The notes under the pieces were generated by a model. The model searched no databases and was not told where the DNA came from. It was given only the letters and a program-made list of their open reading frames with translations. From NCBI GenBank assembly GCA_039815415.1, contig JBCBZH010000072.1:1-15881 (forward strand): a stretch of DNA of 15,881 nt. Reading direction: 5' to 3'. Of the stretch, positions 7,486-15,200 are shown in pieces (positions within the stretch are counted from its first letter, which is position 1; each line of letters begins with the position of its first letter). The position numbers and the translations under genes are program-made. Origin of the DNA: JBCBZH01 sp039815415 (GTDB taxonomy: Bacteria > Bacteroidota > Rhodothermia > Rhodothermales > Rubricoccaceae).

Positions 7486-7495
7486 CGAGCTGGCG
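7486..7495 (-). repeat. Intergenic copy of CGCCAGCTCG (minus strand)
   Basis: Exact copy on the minus strand, 18 bp after the CPBP protease stop (7514) and before the DUF6891-like start, again sense with respect to the upstream gene. Confidence 0.8.
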
Positions 7496-7513
7496 ACACC
7501 CGTTCGGTCTCGT

Positions 7514-8311
7514 CTACCCCAATGCGCTGAGCGCCTCTCTCAGCGCGTCGAGGCCGATGCCGTCGGCACCGCTGCGGACGCGGAGCGTACACCAGAGGTC
7601 GAGAATCAGCATCTGGGCCGCGTGGATGGGCACAGCGATCCAGAAGCTCCGGCAGCGCCACACCAGCGCGCCCAACGCCAGCCCGCCGACGATGGAGAGG
7701 TAGGCCTCGGCCACAGGCTTCTGCGCGTGTAGGATGGCGAACGGGACGGTCTGCGCCACAATCGCCAGTGGAGCGCCGAGCGCAGGCGCGGTCCCGAACA
7801 GCACGAACCCGCGCCAGAGATACTCCCACCCGACCCAGTAGAACAGGAACATTGCCTCGTAGGCGAAGAACAGGCTCCAGTCCGACGCCGCCCGGGTGTA
7901 GTGCGGGTACTGCGCGAGAAAGGCATCGCCATCGGACAACACCCACGTCCCAACAGCAACGAGCGGCAGGTACGCCAGCGCGAGGCCCGTCGCCAGCTTC
8001 CAGTCGCCAAGCCCCAATCCAGCCTCGCCTGGCTTCCACCGGAACCCGACGACCAGGATGAGCGCGGGGATGATGAAGCCGGTGATGCCCTGCAGGCCAA
8101 ACCACCACATCCAGGACCCGAACACCGGGTCCTCCGTGCCGAACAGGTTGTCCAGCGTGATGCGGTAAAACGCGCGGTTGCCGATCTGGAGCTGAATGAG
8201 CACCAATACCGTCGCAGCCAACAGAACAATGGCCGCGCGTTTCTGGTTGCGAGAGAGGGCAGTGAGGGTCTCGCGGAGGGCTTGCCACTCGCGACGGAGG
8301 CGATCTATCAT
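7514..8311 (-). CDS. CPBP (CAAX/Abi) family intramembrane metalloprotease
   Basis: A 265-residue multi-pass membrane protein of the CPBP/Abi family, relatives of CAAX prenyl protease Rce1. Many bacterial members have unknown substrates. ATG 8311 (MIDRLRREWQ) is preferred over an upstream in-frame TTG at 8335. After a cytosolic helix, hydrophobic segments lie at about 26-43, 70-90, 106-125, 147-160, 168-195, 205-218 and 222-240. The family motifs are modified or present in order: motif 1 (usually EExxxR) reads WEYLWRG with E163 and R167; motif 2 is FAILH (F191, H195); motif 3 His is H230 in PIHAAQM. The loss of the first Glu of EExxxR is noteworthy because it normally helps hold the catalytic site. 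It is divergent from the GH3 gene, with 204 bp between starts. Confidence 0.8.
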   Translation of the reverse strand: MIDRLRREWQALRETLTALSRNQKRAAIVLLAATVLVLIQLQIGNRAFYRITLDNLFGTEDPVFGSWMWWFGLQGITGFIIPALILVVGFRWKPGEAGLGLGDWKLATGLALAYLPLVAVGTWVLSDGDAFLAQYPHYTRAASDWSLFFAYEAMFLFYWVGWEYLWRGFVLFGTAPALGAPLAIVAQTVPFAILHAQKPVAEAYLSIVGGLALGALVWRCRSFWIAVPIHAAQMLILDLWCTLRVRSGADGIGLDALREALSALG

Positions 8312-8515
8312 TCTGAGCCGTGCTCGGGAAGGCAACGCATCCGCGCAATCTACCCGCCGCTACCGCGTGGCTGTCCACAATCGGACTCCACCGGACCGAG
8401 TTGTCTCCTGCACACCGCCAGCCCGATTGTCTCAGATCCCGTTTTCTCCATTGCGAGAAACCTGAGCGAGGCGCTCGGTATCTGGAAGCGACCGTTCCCC
8501 CAGGCTCACTCTGCC
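8312..8515. promoter_or_regulatory. Divergent intergenic region between CPBP protease and GH3 lipoprotein
   Basis: These 204 bp must carry the promoters for both directions. I see no clear Bacteroidota-type TTG/TAnnTTTG pair and no Shine-Dalgarno before either start. It holds one copy of the variant word CGCCAGCCCG (8416-8425). Confidence 0.35.
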
Positions 8516-10297
8516 ATGTCCTCCATCTCTTCGGGTCGCCTCGCGTTGCTGCTCGTCGCGGTGACTCTCCCGCTACTCGCTGCTGGCTGCTACAAGGCGG
8601 AAGGCAAGGCTCACGCCGACCGCGACACCTCAGCGGTTCAGGTCGCCATGTCCCACGTGGTGCTCTCCGATTCCCTCCTCGCCCCGTTCGAGGGATTCAA
8701 GCCACCTCCTGGCGCCTCGGAGGATGAAGCCACGCGCTGGGCCGACTCGGTCCTCGCCACGCTCACGCTCGACCAGAAGATCGGCCAGCTGTTCATCGTC
8801 GACCTTCGGGCAGACTGGATTCGCGGTGCGCGAAGCCTGGAGCAGGTGGCCGGCTGGGGCGTCGGTGGGTTCCATGTCGGGCGACGAGTTCCTCCTCGTA
8901 CCGTTCTCCAGCGGACCAACCGCGTTCAGAACGCGGCGGACGTTCCGCTCTTCATCACCGCCGACTTCGAGTGGGGCGTGGGGCAACCGAGTACCGCCTT
9001 TACCGAGTTGCCTGGGGCGATGGCCTACGGTGCCGCCGGAGATCCGATGCTCGCAGAACTCGGCGGCGCCGTCACCGCCATGGAGGCTCGCGCGATGGGC
9101 GTCAACGTCTTGTTTGCGCCCACGGCGGACGTCAACAACAACCCCCGCAACCCGATCATCAACACGCGCTCCTATGGCGAAGACCCGGAGCGCGTCGGCG
9201 AGCTGGCGGGTGCATTCGTGCGAGGGGCACAGGCCCACGGCGCCCTCGCCACGCTCAAGCACTTCCCCGGTCACGGCAACACCGCCACCGACACCCACAC
9301 CGACTTCGACGCCGTTCCCGGCGATTGGGAGTCTCTGTCGCGCACCGAGCTGGCGCCTTACCGAACAGCGCTGCGCTCGAATCCGGGCTTCGTGATGTCG
9401 GCCCACCTGTGGATGCAAGCCCTGGATGAGGAGCCCATCCCAGCCACGTTCAGCCGCCGCGCCCTGACCGATGTGCTCCGCGACAGCCTCGGCTACGACG
9501 GCATCGTGTCTACGGACGCCGTGGTGATGGGCGCCCTGAAGAAGAACTACCCCTTCCGAGATCGCATCGTTCGGCCCATCCAGGCGGGCGCCGACATCAT
9601 CCTGAACACCACCGATCCCCGAGCCGGGATGCGCGCCATCCGACGCGCGGTGGATCAGGGCGAGCTGCCGGAAGCCCGTATCGACCAGTCCGTGCTCCGC
9701 ATCCTGAAGGGCAAGGCCCGCCTGGGTCTCCATCGCCAGCGCGTGTCCGACCCGGACCGTCTGAACCGGATGCTCGAGGAAGTCCGCGGCGCCCGCTTCG
9801 CCGACGCGCTGACGCAGGCCGCAGTCACGGTGGTGCGCCCCGGTCCGCTTCCGCTACGACCGGAGCAGACCGTCTCGCTCATCCAGATGAGCAACTTCCG
9901 AGCCGCCAGCCCGATGACACGCCTCGAGCGCGATCTCCGCCCGGACAACCAGCTCCGCGTGGGCCGGTCGCCGAGTGGCTCGCAAACGTCCCGCGCGCGC
10001 CGCCTCGCCCGTGCCTCTGACGTGGTGGTGCTGGCCGTGCACCTCAAAGTGCTCCACGAGCAAGCGCCGACCCTGACCGCCTCGCAACGCCGATTCGCCC
10101 AGTCTCTACTGGACGCAGGTACACCGGTCGTGGTGGCGGTCATCGGAAACCCGTATGCGGCCACGGATCTCGCCGCGGCATCCGGGCTGGTGATGGCCTA
10201 CGACGAGACCGCCCGCACGGCGACCGCTGTCGCCAACGTGCTCACCGGTCGCCAGCCCGCTAGAGGGCGCCTTCCTGTCAACGTGCCGGGGATCTAA
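8516..10297 (+). CDS. Glycoside hydrolase family 3 lipoprotein, NagZ-like beta-N-acetylhexosaminidase
   Basis: Predicted to remove N-acetylglucosamine from peptidoglycan fragments (muropeptide recycling) on the periplasmic side of the envelope. The start is ATG 8516, giving a lipoprotein signal (LLVAVTLPLLAAGC, Cys 25); the open frame continues upstream to 7901 only across the neighbouring gene. The GH3 N-terminal TIM barrel covers about residues 75-400. It has KHFPGHG (248-254), the NagZ signature, followed by the TDTH stretch with D259 and H261, matching the Asp-His dyad that replaces a Glu acid/base in NagZ enzymes. The nucleophile Asp is D334 in STDAVVMGAL. An (alpha/beta) GH3 C-terminal domain follows (about 420-593, AAVTVVRPG to RLPVNVPG). 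At 593 residues it lacks the serine-hydrolase (beta-lactamase-like) domain fused to some Bacteroidota NagZ proteins. The stop overlaps the stop of the convergent Uma2 gene by 4 bp. Activity on other beta-glucosides is less likely because of the dyad. Confidence 0.9.
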   Translation: MSSISSGRLALLLVAVTLPLLAAGCYKAEGKAHADRDTSAVQVAMSHVVLSDSLLAPFEGFKPPPGASEDEATRWADSVLATLTLDQKIGQLFIVDLRADWIRGARSLEQVAGWGVGGFHVGRRVPPRTVLQRTNRVQNAADVPLFITADFEWGVGQPSTAFTELPGAMAYGAAGDPMLAELGGAVTAMEARAMGVNVLFAPTADVNNNPRNPIINTRSYGEDPERVGELAGAFVRGAQAHGALATLKHFPGHGNTATDTHTDFDAVPGDWESLSRTELAPYRTALRSNPGFVMSAHLWMQALDEEPIPATFSRRALTDVLRDSLGYDGIVSTDAVVMGALKKNYPFRDRIVRPIQAGADIILNTTDPRAGMRAIRRAVDQGELPEARIDQSVLRILKGKARLGLHRQRVSDPDRLNRMLEEVRGARFADALTQAAVTVVRPGPLPLRPEQTVSLIQMSNFRAASPMTRLERDLRPDNQLRVGRSPSGSQTSRARRLARASDVVVLAVHLKVLHEQAPTLTASQRRFAQSLLDAGTPVVVAVIGNPYAATDLAAASGLVMAYDETARTATAVANVLTGRQPARGRLPVNVPGI

Positions 10298-10872
10298 TCG
10301 TCTGTTTCGGCAGGTAAGGCATCGACCAGCCGAAGCGATGGAGCCTCGGGCAGCATCAGAATGGAAAGATCGCCGTCTCGGTCGAGGACACGCATCTCCG
10401 CATATTCTGCCGGACCCGGCTGGCGATAGATCTCTGCACGGCGTTGGGTCGGCAGGATGATCCATGCCTCCGGGATGCCTGCGGCCGCATAGCGTGCCAT
10501 TTTGATGCCCCGGTCGTAGGCCTCCGTGCTCTCCGACACCTCGACGACCAGCAACGCATCACGCGCTTCGGGAATACGCGTCTCTGGCGTGTCCGAACGT
10601 AAAACCGCAAGGTCTGGCTCGGGCTCTGTGCCATCGTCGAGGCGAACCGAGTTCTGAACACTCACGACGGCTGCCTCACCTAAGGCCTGGATGAGCATTC
10701 GGTTCAGGCGATTGACGACAGCGACGTGAGGTGGGGAAAACGGAGACATTTCAAGGATGAGGCCATCGATCAGCTCGGTCCGAACGTCTCGGGAGAGCAC
10801 TCCCGCTTCGGCCATCGCGTGGTACTCCTCGACGGTGAAGCGGCGAAGCGTCGGCGGTGCGAGAGTGAGCAT
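10294..10872 (-). CDS. Uma2-family (DUF820) restriction-endonuclease-fold protein
   Basis: A 192-residue member of Uma2/DUF820, a family with the PD-(D/E)xK nuclease fold that is abundant in cyanobacteria and many other bacteria. The biological role is not established. Signature segments are RFTVEEYHAMAEAG (11-24), ELIDGLILEMSP (33-44), HVAVVNRLNRML (49-60), EPEPDLAVL with the candidate metal-binding Asp at 87, LLVVEVSES with E111, and the basic helix YDRGIKMARYAAAGIPEAWII with K124. Length and motif order are typical, so it looks intact. ATG 10872 has no Shine-Dalgarno. It lies 116 bp after pyrD on the same strand. Its TAG overlaps the GH3 TAA on the other strand (CTAA, 10294-10297). Confidence 0.9.
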   Translation of the reverse strand: MLTLAPPTLRRFTVEEYHAMAEAGVLSRDVRTELIDGLILEMSPFSPPHVAVVNRLNRMLIQALGEAAVVSVQNSVRLDDGTEPEPDLAVLRSDTPETRIPEARDALLVVEVSESTEAYDRGIKMARYAAAGIPEAWIILPTQRRAEIYRQPGPAEYAEMRVLDRDGDLSILMLPEAPSLRLVDALPAETDD

Positions 10873-10988
10873 GGGATTGGGAGAAGCCAGAGCAAGCTAG
10901 AGACACAGACTTGGGAGGGAACGCCACCCAGCCTCGCCTCTGAAACGGTGCGAGCCCCCATTGCGATCCCGCACCACCCGCCGGGACG

Positions 10989-12149
10989 CTATGCGTCCAG
11001 CCCAACCGCATCCGCGAGCGTCCCGATGCCGTCTCGATCGAGCTGGCGAACCAACCCCTTGTGGATCGCACTCACGAGCGCTGGCCCCTCATACACCAGC
11101 CCGGTGTAGATCTGCACCAGCGAGGCACCCGCCCGGATGCGCGCGTACGCTGCCTCCGGAGAGTCGATGCCGCCCACGCCGATGATGGGCACCCGGCCCT
11201 CCGTGGTGCGGTAGAGGTACCGCGTCAGCTCGAGGGCTCGGGGCGCCAGAGGCCGCCCGCTCAGCCCTCCACTGCCAATCTGGTTGATTTCTGCGGCTGA
11301 GGTCGCCAGCCCGTCGCGGTCCGAGGCCGTGTTGGATACGATGAAGCCATCGACGCCGTGGTCGAGGCAAATGCGCACCAACGCGTCGGTCGCGCGGGCC
11401 TCCACACCGTTGGATGGCGGGGGCGACAACTTGACGAGAAGCGGAGGGCTCGCTCCGCTCGCGGGATTGGGGACTGGGGATTGGGGATTGACAAAACCTG
11501 AGTCTCCCCCACCCCCCAAGTCCCAGCCTCTAATCTCCTCTCTCACCGCTCTCAGCAACGCATCCAGCGCCTCTGGCGTCTCGAAGGTCTTGCCTTCCGC
11601 CGTATTCGGGCACGACACGTTGAGTGCGAGGTAGTCGGCGTGTGGGACGAGCTGGCGAACCGAGGTGCAGAAGTCCTCGATGCCCGCGTCCCCGAGAATG
11701 TCTGGGCTGTGCGTCTTCGCCACGTTGATGCCGAGCACGAAGCCCGGCGGACGCAGTGTAGATGCAAGGCGCTTCGCCACGGCCTCGGCGCCGTGGTTGT
11801 TGAGGCCCATCCGGTTCACCAGCGCGTGGTCTGCAGCCAGCCGAAAGGCACGGGGCGTGGGGTTGCCCGCGCTGGCGAGCGCTGTCACTGATCCGATCTC
11901 CGCAAAGCCAAATCCGAGCGACGGCCAGAACCGCACCAGCTCGCCGTTCTTGTCGAACCCAGCCGCCAGCCCGACGGGTGAAGCAAACCTCAGCCCGAGA
12001 ACCGTCTGCGCCAGGCGCGCATCGGGCTGACGGTAGAGGGCGCGCACGACACCCGGCGCGAGTTGACCCATGCGAGCCGCCCGAACGCCCCAGCTATGAG
12101 CGGTCTCCGCATCGAGACGAAACAACAGCGGGCGGAGGAGACGATACAC
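10989..12149 (-). CDS. pyrD: Dihydroorotate dehydrogenase (quinone), PyrD
   Basis: Oxidises dihydroorotate to orotate in pyrimidine synthesis. The N-terminal amphipathic region (YRLLRPLLFRLDAETAHSW) marks the membrane-associated, quinone-using class 2. GTG 12149 gives the usual MYRLLRPLLF start; TTG 12155 is two codons upstream (numbers below count from the TTG). FMN and substrate segments are GLAAGFDKNG (62-71), EIGSVT (86-91), NRMGLNNHG (114-122), LNVSCPNT (178-185), LVKLSP (240-245), FIVSNT (271-276), GGLSGRPL (296-303) and IIGVGGIDS (324-332). Two oddities are visible. The catalytic base position carries Cys (C182), as in class 1 enzymes, instead of the Ser usual in class 2. A Gly- and NPQSPVPNP-rich insert (about 209-238), encoded by G/C-rich repeat DNA, precedes the LVKLSP strand. 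The frame is intact throughout. It is probably expressed with, or just after, the upstream minus-strand gene. Confidence 0.95.
   Translation of the reverse strand: MYRLLRPLLFRLDAETAHSWGVRAARMGQLAPGVVRALYRQPDARLAQTVLGLRFASPVGLAAGFDKNGELVRFWPSLGFGFAEIGSVTALASAGNPTPRAFRLAADHALVNRMGLNNHGAEAVAKRLASTLRPPGFVLGINVAKTHSPDILGDAGIEDFCTSVRQLVPHADYLALNVSCPNTAEGKTFETPEALDALLRAVREEIRGWDLGGGGDSGFVNPQSPVPNPASGASPPLLVKLSPPPSNGVEARATDALVRICLDHGVDGFIVSNTASDRDGLATSAAEINQIGSGGLSGRPLAPRALELTRYLYRTTEGRVPIIGVGGIDSPEAAYARIRAGASLVQIYTGLVYEGPALVSAIHKGLVRQLDRDGIGTLADAVGLDA
11463..11517. repeat. G-rich heptad repeat with facing C-run, inside pyrD
   Basis: On the plus strand four G-runs (11463-11465, 11469-11472, 11476-11479, 11483-11486) are spaced in a 7-base period of the unit GGGGAYT. 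They are followed by a C-rich block (11506-11517) that can pair with them. On the pyrD strand this reads as TCCCCAR heptads and encodes NPQSPVPNP. It resembles the short heptanucleotide repeats (STRR) known from cyanobacteria, and four G-runs meet the pattern for a G-quadruplex on the pyrD template strand. Confidence 0.65.
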
Positions 12150-12160
12150 GGGCAAGGACG

Positions 12161-12231
12161 GAGTGACGGGTGAAGAGTAAAGAGCAGACGCGTGGCTGTG
12201 GCGTCTGCTCTTTACCCTTTACCTCTTACTC
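12161..12231. terminator. 31-bp inverted repeat; candidate terminator or pyrD leader hairpin
   Basis: A perfect 15-bp stem, GTAAAGAGCAGACGC (12177-12191) with GCGTCTGCTCTTTAC (12201-12215), around a 9-base loop. The arms extend imperfectly to 31 bp each (12161-12191 and 12201-12231) with five mismatches. It fills almost the whole 92-bp space between the stop of the large minus-strand gene and the pyrD start. On the minus strand the GC-rich core is followed by TTTACTCTT, so it can act as an intrinsic terminator for that gene. Because its edge lies ~11 bases before the pyrD GTG, it could equally be a leader structure controlling pyrD. Confidence 0.55.
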
Positions 12232-12241
12232 ATGTCCCGCC

Positions 12242-15200
12242 TTACCAGCCCGGCGTCAGGTTGAGGCCAAAGACGCCGCGTCCGTTGGCGAGGTCGCCGT
12301 CTTCGCCGTAGCGCGAGAACGGGAGCGCGTAGTACGGCTCCAGCACCAGCGCGCCGAGCAGGTTCACGCGCGTCGAAACGCCCGCCGAGAAGATGGGCTG
12401 GGCATCGCTGATGGATGTCGTAGTGGGCTCGCCCTGGAGGTCCCGCGTCGCGAGCCCCCACGTCACACCTGCATCGCCGAAGAACGTCAGTTCGGTTGGG
12501 AGGTACGGGAAGGACACGAGGCCGAACTGCGGAGTCCCGAGCAGCGGAATCCGAACCTCGACGCTTCCGACGCCCATGCGGCTTCCAAATAGACGGTTCT
12601 CGAACGCGTCGAATGCGCTGGCGCCGTTTGCAAGGTCTCCAAACGAGTTGAAGGAATAGCCGCGAACGAGCGAGCCGTAGCCCAGATAGAGCGGGTAGAG
12701 CCGGTTCTCATCAGCGTCACCTAGGTAGCGCCCGTAGTGGAGCGCCCGAGCAGCGAGGGTAATCGGAGCACGGTCGGGGAGGATTCCGGTCCGTGCCATG
12801 ATGTACGTCCGGTAGTCGGCCGTCACCGTCGCAAAGTTCAGCGTGCCGACGGTGCCGTCCACGCCAAACCGGTAGCGACTGCCATTGATGGGCGACGCAA
12901 AGCCGAAGTAGGAGTAGTCCCCAATGAAGGCTGCGCCTGCCTGCCCAAGGTGCAGCGGCTCCGTCTGCAGGCGAAGCGCCTGGGCAATCTCATCGGGCGC
13001 ACTCCGGCGTCCTTCATACTGCACAAACCCATCCTCGAAGAGGAAGGAGTCGTACTCGAGGTCGTAGCCGTAGCGCGTGTAGCCGCCGTCCAGTTCGAAG
13101 CGCTGGCTCCGGTTGAGCGGATACGCCGAGATGAGCGATGCCTGTGAGACATACGTGCGGCGGTAGTAGCGTGTCAGGTACCCCTCCGGCGCTGGCCCCA
13201 GGAACGGCTGCAGGTATGGGATGTGCCCCACGGCTGCACCGTAGTTCAGGCGGCGCGTCTGATTGAGGTAGACGGCCTGCCCGCCGATGTCCTTGAAGGT
13301 TCCATTCGCCTGAAGCGTCAGCCCGAGGCGGTTGTCGGAGAGCTGGTCCGAGAACAGCATAAAGATGCCGCCCTGGGCCCCCAGTCCGCCGCCCGTGTAC
13401 GGACTGTTGTACGTCGCACCGATCTGGGGCTGGCTGACGTAGTCGAGCGAGAGGCGGGAGCGGTAGTCACGCTCCGGGAACTCCGAGGTTGACGGGAGGC
13501 CGCTGCGTGCGTCGGCGAGGTAACCCGTCACCTTGCTGCGCGCCTGTGCATCGGCTGGAGGCAGAATGTCCGCTCCTTCAGCAAAGAGAACCTCTGTCAC
13601 GGGTGTGCCGCCAGCCTCCTCTTCTGCGAGGCGATACACGGAGTAGCGCTGGCCTTCGAACACCGAGTACGCCAGCGCGCCCGTTCCGCGCGAGACCGAG
13701 AGGGCCGGTGAATGGTTCGCGATGCCAGAAACGCCCGTCGCGAGATTGGTGACCTGATACAGAGCAGCCGTCTCCATGTCTCGGCGGTAGACATCTTTGA
13801 AGCCTCCGTTGTCCGAGATGAAGTAGAGGCTCTGACCGTCCGGGCTCCAGGCCGGGTTGATGTGCTTGGCACCCGGGAACAGGCTCAGCACCTCAATCTC
13901 CCCTGAGGCAATGTCGTACAACCCGAGACGCATCGGAGCGAACGTGAGGCGGTCGAAGCTGGTCCCCGGCCCTCGATCCGTTGTGAACGCAATCGAGGAT
14001 CCGTCCGGTCTCCAGGCCGGCTGGATGTCGGCGAACCGGTCGTTGGTCAGCTGGCGTACTTGTCCCGACGACGGGCCTGTCACGTCCACCAGATACAGAT
14101 CTGTCTGCCCGCCCTTGACGCCGGCGAACGCCAGCTGGGACCCATCCGGACTCCAGGAGGGGTCCTTGATGGCACCGAGGTCGGCAACCTTGATGCGGCG
14201 CGCCACCTCCCGGCGGCTCACGTCTAGGATGGCGATCTCGTTGTCGCCACCGGCGAAGACCACGTACGCGAACTGCGTGCCGTCCGGGCTCCACGTCCCC
14301 GCGCTGGCGATAAACCGCAGGGCATCTGTGTGAGGATCGGTCCCCACTTCTTCAAGTTTGGCGACCACTTCCCCGGTCTCCGCGTTCGCCAGGAAGAGAT
14401 CGATGCCAAACAGGTCCTTCTCCGAGAGATAGGCCACGTACTTCCCATCGGGAGAGAGCTGGGGCGCAATGTTGATGGTGCCTGTTTCCCTCTCCTTTGC
14501 CAGCAGACGCGTGCCTTGCATCACCGCAAATGAGTCTGGGTAGGCGAGGAAACGCGGGCGCCGCGCCTGCTTGCCCTCCTGACGGTCCTGACGACGCCGA
14601 TCGCGGTTCTGTGCGATCTCAGCGAGCTGCTCGGCTGTCCGAGGCGGCTGCGGAACGGTCCGCCCTGCCGAGCCAGGAACGAGCTGGTCGCGAAGGGCCT
14701 CCCGCCAGCGATTCGAGAGGTCATCTGGGTCCAAGCCTGTGACCGTCACAATCGCCGAGTCGATGGGCATCTCCATGGCAGTGCGGAAGAGACGGATGGC
14801 CGCCTCATCCCCATAGGTCCCGCCGATGTACGCCCAGAACGGCTGGCCGTACTGGTACTCGTTGTAGCCACCGCTGCGCTGGAGCTGCGAGATCGTCGGG
14901 AAGTCGTCTCGCAGGATGGCGTCGCGCATCCACATGGATGTCAGTGCATCCTCGCGCCCGACGGAGAGGTACTCGGCCAATCCCTCAATCAGGAACAGCG
15001 GCATCCGCACGAACTGCGCGAAGCGTCCGCTGGACTGCGCCATGTCATACTGGAACTGGTGCACCAGCTCGTGGCCGAGGACGTGGTCCGTCTCGGCATA
15101 GGAGCCTGCCACGGGCAGCACCACGCGCTGGCGGAGGCCCTCGGTCACACCCTGTGTGCCTTCTCCGATGTTGGTGATGTTGGTCTGCCGGAAGTCCGCA

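Noticed and set aside
7458..8378. Long minus-strand frame continuing upstream of the DUF6891-like gene
   Set aside because: It covers the CPBP protease in a different frame with Arg/Pro/Gly-rich shadow composition.
7901..8515. Upstream extension of the GH3 gene
   Set aside because: It runs antisense across the CPBP protease, has no domain character, and would bury a clear lipoprotein signal peptide that starts at 8516.
8630..9733. Minus-strand open frame opposite the GH3 gene
   Set aside because: Shadow of a well-supported GH3 coding region with catalytic motifs on the plus strand.
10294..10872. Defence role for the Uma2 protein
   Set aside because: The nuclease fold is recognisable, but no partner defence genes are nearby and the family's role is not established.
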